Assembly: GCA_947069175.1 (NCBI GenBank)
Contig: CAMTDV010000018.1
Span: 43,536,869 to 43,600,868, forward strand
DNA length: 64,000 nt
Direction of reading: 5' to 3'
From: Scalesia atractyloides
Taxonomy: Eukaryota; Streptophyta; Magnoliopsida; Asterales; Asteraceae
This document shows positions 34,588-44,334 of this stretch, one piece after another. A program made the translations under genes and the position numbers. A model generated the notes under the pieces. That model worked only from the letters and a program-made list of their open reading frames with translations, did no database searches and was not told the origin of the DNA. How positions within the stretch are numbered: the stretch's first letter is position 1; the number at the start of each line of letters is the position of its first letter.

Positions 34588-34746
34588 GTTATCCCTAACC
34601 CGGGATAACGATTTAGTTCCATTATTCCCAACCCGGAATAATACTGATGGTTCCATTATTCCTTACCCTGAATAATAATGATGTTCCATTATTCCTAACC
34701 CGGAATAATAACGTTGTTGGTTCCATTATCCCTAACCCGGGATAAT
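34588..34746. repeat. Five-copy hairpin repeat in solo LTR C
   Basis: Inverted repeats starting at 34588, 34621, 34654, 34688 and 34725. The first and last use the GGGATAA type stem, the middle ones the GGAATAA type. Confidence 0.8.
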
Positions 34747-35634
34747 ATTGTTGATTCGTAATTAAGTTCAATGTTAACATGTAGGTAGCTAACCTAAAGT
34801 TATGTCACGTAAGTGTTCACGATCGAAGCTGACTGTTGTGCCTCCGTGTTGCCAGGCCTATCACTGACCATGGCGAAGTTAGGCCAAATTATTCACCCGT
34901 TGACCATACCCGGTCGGCTAGCGCGACTAGCTCGGGTGGGGCTTGTCAGGCCCAGTGGTACTACTTATAATTTCCCCGCTATCTAACCCAATACTAACGA
35001 TCCGAGAGTTTGTCGAGGACTTGTGTATTATAGCTGCTTAGTGACCATAACGTACATTAACATTAACTTAGTTACCGAATAGTTTAATGACGTTAATTTC
35101 ATATAACGTAAAGAGATAGAGTTGTAGAGTGTATACATGTTTCTCCCCCTGTTGTTTAAAACCGGATAAAATTAGGGGCCGTGAACTCACCTTTAGTTGC
35201 TCGGTTAGTGTAACACAGATGTAGCAAATGATGGGACCGCTAATTGTGTCCTAACAAGTCAATCGATTTAGAGTTAGTGTGTGAACACACTGATACAAGT
35301 CCTACACATACTTACACACAATGCGGTACATACAATGACAATTCCTAAAACTCAAATCATGCATGCAAGTATCATCATACCAATATAGTGATCAAACCAA
35401 CCTATCATGAACACAATCAATCCATACAACACTTTGGTACACACATTCGCAAGTTATCAAGTTTCAGCGTATATACTCATAATTAGGCTGTTTTCGAGGA
35501 TTTTTATAAAATAGTTCCAACATTCCAAAAATTCCAATTATTTTACAGAAGGTGTCAACTATAATGTAGAATTTTATATAAATTTTTCAAGTCTTAACAC
35601 TTTACCAATTATTCATATATATTAATATGCTAGG

Positions 35635-35666
35635 CTGCAGTCAGATTCGTCGCTTTCTGACTGCAG
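35635..35666. repeat. Perfect 11-bp stem-loop in solo LTR C
   Basis: CTGCAGTCAGA, loop, TCTGACTGCAG, as in A and K. Confidence 0.75.
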
Positions 35667-37142
35667 TCCACGGGAGAATTTATTTAAAAATCACCGTTCG
35701 TCCAATTAACAAAATTCCAGTGGGAGTTTCCCGGAAATTTCCATATCTAGTTGCTGTACAAATTTCGTGATTCGAATCTCTACAGATTATTAGATCCGAC
35801 TCGATAAACAACTAACAAATTTTCAGAATTTTCACAGCTTCAGTTACTGAACTTAATTGGCCACTTAAAAATATCAAACGACTTCAGAAAAATATGAATC
35901 CAGCGCCATAGAAGCGTTTTTCAAAAATCTATGTTTTAAACTTCAGAAAATCCGTTTTTTGATAAATAATAACCAAGTTACAGCCAGTGGAAGTTGGCTG
36001 TAAACACCATTCAGCATCCTGTTTTCAGCATTTTATCGCAATATAACACGCTTAAACAATCGATATGTTAAATATAAACGATCAAGAACAGATTTTTCCA
36101 ATCATATATCATCATATACATCATACCCATGCAAACCCTAATCATATTATATGGTTTTTATCACACAAAACGCAGCCTAATGATTTTTGATTCCACTAAT
36201 CATCATAATCGCAAACTAGCATAATTAATCGACTAACATCATAACACTTTCTACCATTACATACACACATGATCCATAGTTCATAAACCCTAGTATGATT
36301 AGCGAAATAACATAAAACTCTAACCTTTAACAATGGAGATTAACGAACCGTAAGCGAGATGGGAGCCGATTCGGATGATCAAGGGAAATCGCGACCGAGA
36401 AGAGAAGTGTAGGGAGGCTGTCGCGATCGAGAGGGATGTAGCAAGGCTGCCGTCGGCTGTTTTTTTTATTAGGGTTTGTGTGTGTTTTTGTTTTTGAAAC
36501 AATGCACATGCATGTATGTGTATATATAGCGCAAGAGGTCAAGAAAGGGGAAGGGTTTGCGGGTTGGGTGCTCGCGGCCGCAAGGGGTTTGGGTGGGTCG
36601 GTTTGGGTCTATAACTTGGTCCTCAAGTTTCGGTTAACTACTTGAGTCGCAAGGAAGTGAGGTCTACTCGTTTCGCGGCTCGGTTCGATTCATTTATCTA
36701 TTTACTATATCTATATTTTATAACTAAAACAAATCACGAAATCGGAACATCACATAATAACTCACCAACTTATAAACGTTTAATACACATAGCACGTAAT
36801 TCATTTGACAAGTTCACGAAATTATCGTAATTATTTCGAGCGTGCAATTTAAGTCTCCGAATCAATTTAGCGTAGGAACGAATAACCGTGAAGTAGTGCG
36901 TTTAAGATGTCTGAAAAACCGAGATGTCACATTATCCCCATGTTGAAAGAATTTTCGTCCCGAAAATTGAGTAAACGCGGTTTAGAATGCAGCGTACATG
37001 TTTAGAGTGTCACGCACAAAGATTTAGTTCGTTAACAATGGTACACTAAATTACAAGAAATTCCCAAGTGCCACGCACAAAGATTTAGTTCGTTAACAAT
37101 GGTACGCGAAATTACAAGAAATTCCCAGGTTGTCACAATCTG

Positions 37143-37991
37143 GGTTGTGCAAGACCTTGAGAGCTCAGGTTAGGACTACCGTACAGACAAAGAGATGAAG
37201 GCTCGACTTTGAGGTGTGTTCCAATTAAGGAATCTTTTAATTACTGCATCCTTCCATACTTTTCAAGTTTGCATGCAGTTTGGGGTTTTTAGCATAAAGT
37301 ATTATAGAAGTTATAGGCTATTGCTTTCGCAAAATCAGAAGAACTTGTATAATACCCCAGATATCAACTATCTATAAAGACCTCGTATCTCAAAATCAGG
37401 CAATCTCTCAAACGAAATTTCGGAGTACTAAGTCCATATATCCAAGATGTGTTACTCCACAAGATTAAGCAGTTGAAAATTTTAGTTTATATCCCGGAAA
37501 CAATTCACTGAACGTATAAAGCCTATCGACACATCCACAGTAAGCCTCGTTTATCACTTTTAAACTTTACAAATCCTTAGGATACTGTGAAAGTCCACTG
37601 ATGTACTATCATCTCCTTTATTCGCACAAGTAATCTCATTTTTCATTTTTCAATGTTTTTGATATTTTAAGATTTTATATTGTTTTTGGCTTTTTCAATC
37701 ATATTATCTATTTAGATGATTTTGAAACGATGTTTTTCAATTTTACAAGAATTTTTTACATTTTTTAAAATTTTTTCTCCCCCTAAAATTGAAAACATCT
37801 TATTAAAATCGAAAATAAGAATCTTCCATTTTAACCATTTAACGACTTTTTACGAATGTGAACGCGAGACTACCATTTTGTTTGTGTGGAATATCACTCT
37901 TGTCTCTTGTCTCTCTGTATGAACAACCACTGCTTCTGAAATGACCTTTGGCTTGAAGCTTGGTTATCCTGCACATTCAAACAAACTTTAA
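37143..37991 (-). other. 3' non-coding region of D, proximal part
   Basis: Collinear with F 23277 onward, including a purine tract (minus AGGGGGAGA) at about 37777. No ORF of note. Confidence 0.75.
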
Positions 37992-39812
37992 TCAGTTTTG
38001 AATTGGAACCCAATCCATTCCGGATTTAGGTTTACCAAAATCATTAACATCTGAAGTAAACAAACATTCACACTCTTTTTGATATTCAAACAGTTTGATA
38101 GAAACTTTATTTGAAAATTTTACTTTCTTTGATTTTTTAACTGTTTGAATTATCAAATTTTTATCCACTGCTCTCTCTTTTGTCCTCAGATTTGTATCTG
38201 ATGAATTCGTTTTACTTGACTGTGAGTAAAATGATTCATTAGAACTTTTATCTGATTGTTTAGACGTATCCGAGGACAAAATCTTTTCCAAATACTCTCT
38301 AACTTTTTTTCTTTTTTTTCTCAATCTGTCTTTTTGTTCTTGTGATAACTTGACTTTTTGTTCTTTGGGCTTCTCTACAGTTTTCTTCTCTATTTTCTTC
38401 TCCTCTGGTCTTTTCTCCCCCTGAGATTTAACCGATCTTCTTTTCAGATTAGTCGGACAATCCCTGGAAATATGACCTTTGATTTGACATTTATAGCATT
38501 TTCTCGTATCAAATCTCTTTTTCAGGCAATTAACAGCAATGTGTCCATCAAATCCACAGTTGTAACACACTCTGTTATCGTACCAATCTCTCCATTCAGA
38601 CCAAACACCCAAATCAGCACATTGATTTGACATGTAGTAGTCATATTTCCTGCTTCTTCTATAAAATTGATTTGACTTTGAAGCACTGTGGTCCGACCTG
38701 CACCACTTATTCTCAAATTTTTGTGAGTTTTTATAATGATTGGATGACCGTACCGATGAGCTTTTATTTTTGTTTTGAAAATTTTTAGAATTTTGTTTTT
38801 CATGTTGTTTTTGTTCTCCATTCTTCTTAGAAGGTTTTTGCGATGAGCATTCACCTTTTTCAGCAGATTGTAGAACAGTTTCTTGAAATTTTTCTTTTAG
38901 TTTCAAAAATATTTCTTTTTTTATCATTTTTATCATTTTCATCATCGATATTATCATCACAATCCCCAATTATGACATCGTCATAATTTGTGACATTGTC
39001 ACTTATTGGATTTTCCTTTTTTATTATTATTGATTGGTTTTGGACATATATGGTCTAACTTAAAGAGGAAGTCACAAAACCTTTCAATAATTTTTCTGAA
39101 TTAACAGCTTTATTTTTAACAGTCTTAAATTCTTTTTCAAGTTGAGCAATTTTCTCAATATGAGAATTTATTGCTTTTTGATTTTCTATATTTAATTTTC
39201 CGAAAACAATATTTTCATTTTTAAACATTTTTATTTCATTTTGAAAATCTATTAACATTTGTAATTTTTTATTTTCTAAAATTTTAATTTTGTTTTCAAA
39301 ATTCTTTTCATTTTCTTTTAACTTTTTATTTTCTAATGTCAAATCTCAATCTTACTCAAGAGTTTTGCATTATCTGCCTGATAATTGTCTACATTATAGA
39401 CCAGGCATACTGGTTTAGAACTTAAAGACTCATTTGTGGATATACTTGAAACTAGAGCTTCACAGTTCTTAACCACTACACTCTCTTGAAACTTATTCTT
39501 CAGAGATGTCCATAATTCTTTCGCAGTCTTGTATTCTTGTAAAAGTATCAGGATGTCTTCCTTAACCGATTACTGGATAAGATTAATCATTTTCTTTTCA
39601 GCAAAATAATCATCTTTCTGTTGAGTAGAATATTTGCACTTCTCCAGAATTTTCTGATTCTCATCGCTAGGAACGACATAATCTGTCTCAATCGCAACCC
39701 AGCTGCGGAAATGCATGGCTTGGACCCAGTTCACGAATTTTTCATTCCAGGCTTCATACTCTTCTAATCTCATCAACATTGGCAGCTTCACAGACCCCAT
39801 TTCGTTTTCCAA
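37992..39812 (-). pseudogene. gag: Copia-like Gag of element D, frameshifted
   Basis: It starts MENEMGSVKLPMLMRLEEYE at 39812. N-terminal Trp-rich part (NWVQAMHFRSW), a shift after 39570, a Lys/Asn/Glu-rich coiled coil (39342-39055), a shift, then 38969-37992 open for 325 residues with two intact zinc knuckles, CYNCGFDGHIAVNC and CYKCQIKGHISRDC (about 38580-38450), a Lys-rich linker and the C-terminus WVPIQN. It is about 70-85% identical to F by eye and shares its shortened centre, so both derive from one gag-only ancestor. Confidence 0.82.
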
Positions 39813-40055
39813 ACTAATATGTCGTTTAAAGCACTTGAAAAATGATTAGCAAACAGAAAATTTTAGTAAAATTTTGACTTTTTAACCGACAATATTAACG
39901 TATCGGTTTGCTAAAAACTTTTAAAATTTTTCGAAAAACTGTTTTTACCAGATTAGATCTTTAAACTCATCTCGTCAATACGAATCTAACGATATATAAT
40001 GTCCGAGACGTTTTACGGGATTTTCATGCCTTTCTTTTTTTTAGAAACCCTTAGA

Positions 40056-40421
40056 CAAGTTCGGGCAAACTTGTAACAGCTTGCGAGACAAGTTCGGGCG
40101 AACTTGTGCTAACAAACAATCAGATTTAACAAGTTCGGGCGAACTTGTATATTGCTTGACAAGTTCGAGCGAACTTGTGAGACTTTTCAAAAGAACTTAC
40201 AAGTCGGGCGAACTTGTAAGATATTCAAGAGATTTTACAAGTTCGAGCGAACTTGTAATAGATTTTCAACAAAATTTAATCAAATTTGGGCGAACTTGAT
40301 GAAATCTTAATGAAAAGTATGCAAGTTCGAGCGAACTTATAAAAAATCTTGAAAAATCAATCAAGTTCGGGCGAACTTGATGAAAAGTTATGAATTTTTC
40401 AGTCAAGTTCGAGCGAACATG
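40056..40421. repeat. Ten-copy palindrome array in leader of D
   Basis: Copies of CAAGTTCG-NN-CGAACTTG, some with one change, start at 40056, 40089, 40130, 40160, 40200, 40238, 40281, 40322, 40362 and 40404. Most spacings are 38-43 bp. Same position relative to the primer-binding site as in F. Confidence 0.9.
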
Positions 40422-40635
40422 AGTTATTCGACATGGTTTTTTGCAATTTTTGACATGAATTCTTTTGTTTTAAACTCTGATCTTTTCAAGGGTTTATCTA
40501 TTATGGATTTTATGTATTATACTTGAAAATTAGTCCATTTTGTCCGTGAATTGTCCAAGAAAAGTTAAAAATAGAATAAATGAGTAGAAGATGAGATGTT
40601 CTATGTCCAATGTCTTCAAATTAGGCCAATCCTAC

Positions 40636-40647
40636 TCTGATACCACT
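40636..40647 (-). other. Primer-binding site of D
   Basis: Minus AGTGGTATCAGAG, directly inside the 5' LTR. Confidence 0.88.
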
Positions 40648-41074
40648 TGTAGGTCCGTTGTACGGATCGTTCGGGCACTAATCTGACATACCTAAGGTAA
40701 ACGTGCGGAATCCGTTTGCTTAGGCGACATTGGATACACTCATTTGTTTCTATTTAATCACCGTTTCATTAATATTCAACGTTACAGATCCTGGAAACAC
40801 TTGGACAGAGCTTCGCCTCTGTCGTGACAAAATCTCTGAAAGTTACAAATGAAATAACCAAGGCACCTATTTATAGCATAACAAGTTCGCTGGTGAGAGA
40901 ACATGTTCGGGAGAACTTGACCTAGTCAAGTTCATCCTAACTTGACTTCATACACACCATTACCAGCGAACTTGACCTAAATCTCACTTAAATATGCCTC
41001 GTTTCTAACAGATTAAGCCCTATACACTCAGACTCAATACATAATGACGTAGGCAACAGACATATGCACCAACA
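40648..41074 (-). repeat. 5' LTR of element D
   Basis: 427 bp, same length as the 3' LTR. TATA at about 40868-40877 with palindrome-like sites just upstream (40880-40975). Confidence 0.93.
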
Positions 41075-41286
41075 CTTTCGAAGCTCTTTATGGTTGAAAA
41101 TGTCGTTCACCTATCTGTTAGAATGAAGTCGGTGAATCTCAATTCACTAGACCTGAACTCAGTCAAGACACTACCAACAAAATCAAGAAAATTCGCGATA
41201 ACCTTCTGACAGCTAGACGCCGTCAAAAGAGTTATGCGGACAAACGATGCAAGCCCTTAGAATTCCAAGTCGGAGATCATGTCCTA
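41075..41286 (+). pseudogene. Integrase C-terminal segment of element E
   Basis: It starts with the CTTTC duplication and continues FEALYG; two stops replace conserved residues soon after (near 41093 and 41125). It ends YADKRCKPLEFQVGDHVL at the insertion of the solo LTR. TCCTA (41282-41286) is duplicated at 43901-43905. Confidence 0.85.
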
Positions 41287-41471
41287 TGTAACATCCGTTT
41301 AGAAAAACGGGTTTTCAAAATCCGCTTCGTTTATTAATCGAATTGTCAGTTTCAAATTTTCGTTACTTATTTAATGCTCTTTTTAATTTTAAACAATACA
41401 TAATTAATAAATATATTAGAATTTATCAACTATAATTAATAAACAATAAAATCGGTTGAAGAAAAAAATAA

Positions 41472-41547
41472 ATGCCGCTGCCGGGTTTCGAACCCGGGTC
41501 AGCCGGCTCATTTAACACACAAACACTTAACCACTCCGCCACTTGGT
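41472..41547 (-). other. tRNA-like module t4, solo LTR
   Basis: Minus A-box-like TGGCGGAGTGGT (41530-41541) and B box GGTTCGAAACC (41484-41494) with paired CCCGGG/CCCGG arms. Offset 185 bp from the LTR start, as in G. Confidence 0.7.
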
Positions 41548-42389
41548 TCTGTTATGTAATCAATGAAACAAATAAAACTTAACTTCTACCCGTGAACTCA
41601 TCTGTTTGCGCCAAAACGGAAACCGATAATCGGCTTTCAACTATCCAGACTTTTGAGTGATCGCTAATTACTGATTATAACCGATAAATCAATTGCTGCC
41701 CACGTTCTAATCAATTCAGTCTTCAATTGCCTTGATTCATATGATTTTTGGGAGTTGAAAACCGAAATCATTTACTTCCAATTTACACAGATAATATCAT
41801 CGCCTCATAACTCAGAAACACTCGCAGCACCATCAATTTCATTTGCGCTCTAATTTCTGTTCGTCGGAAACGTTATCTGCTATCGCCGGACTTTCACCGG
41901 AAAACCGGGACATACATCGAATCGGTAAATTTCTCGATTCTTTCATCTTCTATCCATTGTTAGACTTATACTAACTTAAATCCTTCAACCAGAATCGGTC
42001 CCAGACGACGTTACCGGATATTCTACACTCGCCGGGGAATCTCTGGACATTTCCGAAAACGCGTTGTGAATCGTACAAACATCTAAACCCTCTGATAATC
42101 TTTGTTTAGTAACTCAATTTCACAATTAGTTAATCAAAAATGTTAATTGGTCCGCTCAGACGAAATTCATAAAACAGAGCCGACGACCTTTGCCGGAGTT
42201 CTGAGAAAAACATCTTTTCCGGTACATTCATTTCCAAAACCTTCTTTATCCATTACATTTCAATCATTTATACGTTCGTTAATCGAATTAAACAAGAACT
42301 GTCGAATATTGTTTGTCTGTGTCTTTGAACGAAGAAGATGAAGTCGAACATTAGGTATAAGTTTAATTAAAACAAGATATTAAACCGGG

Positions 42390-42467
42390 TTAGACACACA
42401 GTCCAGCGGTGGACTGTGTGCGCAAACAAAACAAACGTCACGAGTTCGAATCTTGCAACACACCGAC
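42390..42467 (+). other. tRNA-like module t3, solo LTR
   Basis: 10-bp hairpin 42396-42419 (loop GCGG) and B-box-like AGTTCGAATC (42443-42452). Offset 1103 bp. Confidence 0.65.
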
Positions 42468-42556
42468 TTTCCGAATTAAAACCAATTTTTTTAAACTGAA
42501 TCAGAGTAGGTCCCAGGATGTCTTTAAGAGTAATATAAACTGTAAGTTTAACAGAT

Positions 42557-42632
42557 AAGACACACAGCCCAACTGGTTGGGCTGTGCGCTTACAAACCAG
42601 GGGACCCGAGTTCGATCCAGTCTCCCTGCAAC
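42557..42632 (+). other. tRNA-like module t2, solo LTR
   Basis: Hairpin CACAGCCCAA, loop CTGG, TTGGGCTGTG (42563-42586), differing from t2 of G by paired changes. B-box-like GAGTTCGATCC (42608-42618). Offset 1270 bp. Confidence 0.65.
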
Positions 42633-42723
42633 CGGTTCAACCATTTAAATTCTTTTCATATAAAACCAAATAAATTAAACATTTAATTAGTATATATATA
42701 TAATTAAAACATAGAATATTTCG

Positions 42724-42800
42724 GGTTAGACACGTAGCTCAGTTGGTAGAGCTGCGTGCACGCGTACGAGAGGTCTCGGGTTCGAGCCTCACCCAGCGCA
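42724..42800 (+). other. tRNA-like module t1, solo LTR
   Basis: Perfect A-box-like TAGCTCAGTTGG (42735-42746) in a closed D-arm and B box GGTTCGAGCCT (42779-42789). Offset 1437 bp. Confidence 0.7.
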
Positions 42801-43296
42801 CACATAAGCCACTGTCCGACCGGTCAACGGTCCGGTCAACGGTCAACGGTCAACCCAAAAAGTCAACATTTTTTTATATTTTTATTTATTTATTTAATTT
42901 AAAAATCAATTAAAAATACTTAAAAATAATATTTTTAAAGTTAGAAAATGACCTTAAACTCACAAAAATAAATCTAAAAATCCTATTAAAATTGTTAATA
43001 AAATCCACTTATTTACCGTACCTTTTCGTTATTATTTAGGTTAGTTATTCCTCGTCGATCAACTCTCTAAACTCGTGCGCTTTCAACATCATCAAACAAC
43101 GCACCCAATGTGAGTGAATCTCTACAAATTCCCCGTTTTAATCACATTTTGGGGTGTATCATGTGTCATTTATTATTTATTACATTTAAACACTTGTGCA
43201 TCCATCATATCCATGATCAAATGTGTATCCAATATGTATCAATTGTTTGTGTGGTTAATGTTTAGATCAAATTTTATCATTTTCAGTACATACATC

Positions 43297-43460
43297 ATCA
43301 TAGGCTCGTCTGTTCCCCATTACCTATGAGCGGAACCGTTCCCCATTACCTATGAGCGGAACGTGGCGTTGCCAACATACGATCGGCTCCGTTTGATTGA
43401 GCCTTGATCGCACATACATCATCATAGGCCGTCCGTTCCCCATTACCTATGAGCGGAACG
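43297..43460. repeat. Short tandem repeat in solo LTR
   Basis: Units like GTTCCCCATTACCTATGAGC, three copies, reversed counterpart of 11450-11612. Confidence 0.65.
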
Positions 43461-43900
43461 TGACGTTGCCAACATATACATTATCATTCATGTCATATAC
43501 TCATGCAAGGTGGTTTGTTATTGTATGTTTATTTACGTTTGCTCGCATATGATTATTGCACAATTTTTCCATATTATATACAACAAGAAATCAATAATAA
43601 ATGTTTTCTAACAAGGTTCACTCGCCAACTTTTGTTGACCCAAAAACCCCCATTTTTACACATGATACAGGTGATCCAGTTGCAACAAGAACCATATAAG
43701 ACGGCCTAGAAGAATAAATCAGTTTAGGCTTTGGATTGTTTATTTAGTTACTTTTTCCTTGTAATTGTATGGACTTGTTTGAAATATTGAAGTTGTAATT
43801 TGAATTTAATAAATATGAAACATTTTAGTAAACATCATGAGCTTTGGTGATAACCCAATTATGCCCTGACTCTTATTCCGCTGCGGGTCGGGGTGTGACA

Positions 43901-44322
43901 TCCTACTCAAGGTATCCCCTTGGAAAAGCGTGGTTAGATTTGGAAAGAAAGGAAAACTTGCACCACGGTATAATGGACCATTCAAGATCGTCGAGAGAAT
44001 CGGAAAGGTGGCCTACAAACTTGAGCTACCTCCTAAACTTGGAAATGTTCATCCAACTTTCCACGTGTCCAATCTTAAAAAGTGTTTGGTTGATGAAAAC
44101 CTCCACATTCCACTTAATGAAATTCGTGTTGATAACACGATGCACTTTGTTGAGAAACTTGTGGAAATATTGGACCGTGAAGTCAAAAAGCTTAAGCGCA
44201 GACGTGTACCGATTGTTAAAGTTCGATGGGAGTCCAAACGTGGCCCAGAGTTTACTTGGGAACGAGAGGACCAGATGAAGGCGAAATATCCACATCTATT
44301 CTCACAACTTTCCTCTAATTAA
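43901..44322 (+). pseudogene. Integrase end and chromodomain of element E
   Basis: Continues the frame from 41286: LLKVSPWKSVVRFGKKGKL, the GPF module (YNGPFKIVERIGKVAYKLEL), FHVSNLKKCL and a chromodomain ending WEREDQMKAKYPHLF. This stretch is open to the stop at 44320-44322. The chromodomain probably directs integration to particular chromatin; this is known for chromoviruses in general. Confidence 0.85.
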
Positions 44323-44334
44323 ATTCAGGGAGAC

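Larger units (their letters stand above)
34144..37137 (-). repeat. Solo LTR C (family 1, extended form) nested in D
   Basis: Flanked by ATCTG at 34139-34143 and 37138-37142. It matches family-1 LTRs up to 36931, then continues for 206 bp that correspond to the PPT-proximal internal sequence of K plus a second TGTCACA terminus. The extension includes a 61-bp tandem duplication (37011-37071 and 37072-37132). Hairpin copies: 34588, 34621, 34654, 34688, 34725. Stem-loop: 35635-35666. Confidence 0.9.
32943..41074 (-). mobile_element. Element D, gag-only copia-like retrotransposon
   Basis: A complete element with 427-bp LTRs at both ends, a PBS at 40636-40647, gag and a polypurine tract, flanked by CTTTC. 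Without the nested solo LTR its length would be about 5.1 kb. It has no pol and is collinear with F. It lies antisense inside the integrase of E. Confidence 0.92.
41287..43900 (+). repeat. Solo LTR of family 2 inside E
   Basis: 2614 bp from TGTAACATCC to GGGTGTGACA, flanked by perfect TCCTA duplications. Homologous to the G LTRs in reverse. It shows the full LTR including the 1.3 kb missing from 19139-20499. Four tRNA-like modules lie at the same offsets as in G. Confidence 0.95.

Noticed and set aside
40081..40299. A 72-codon ORF in the leader of D
   Set aside because: It is a translation of the palindrome array (repeated SSELV-type residues) and has no counterpart in F.
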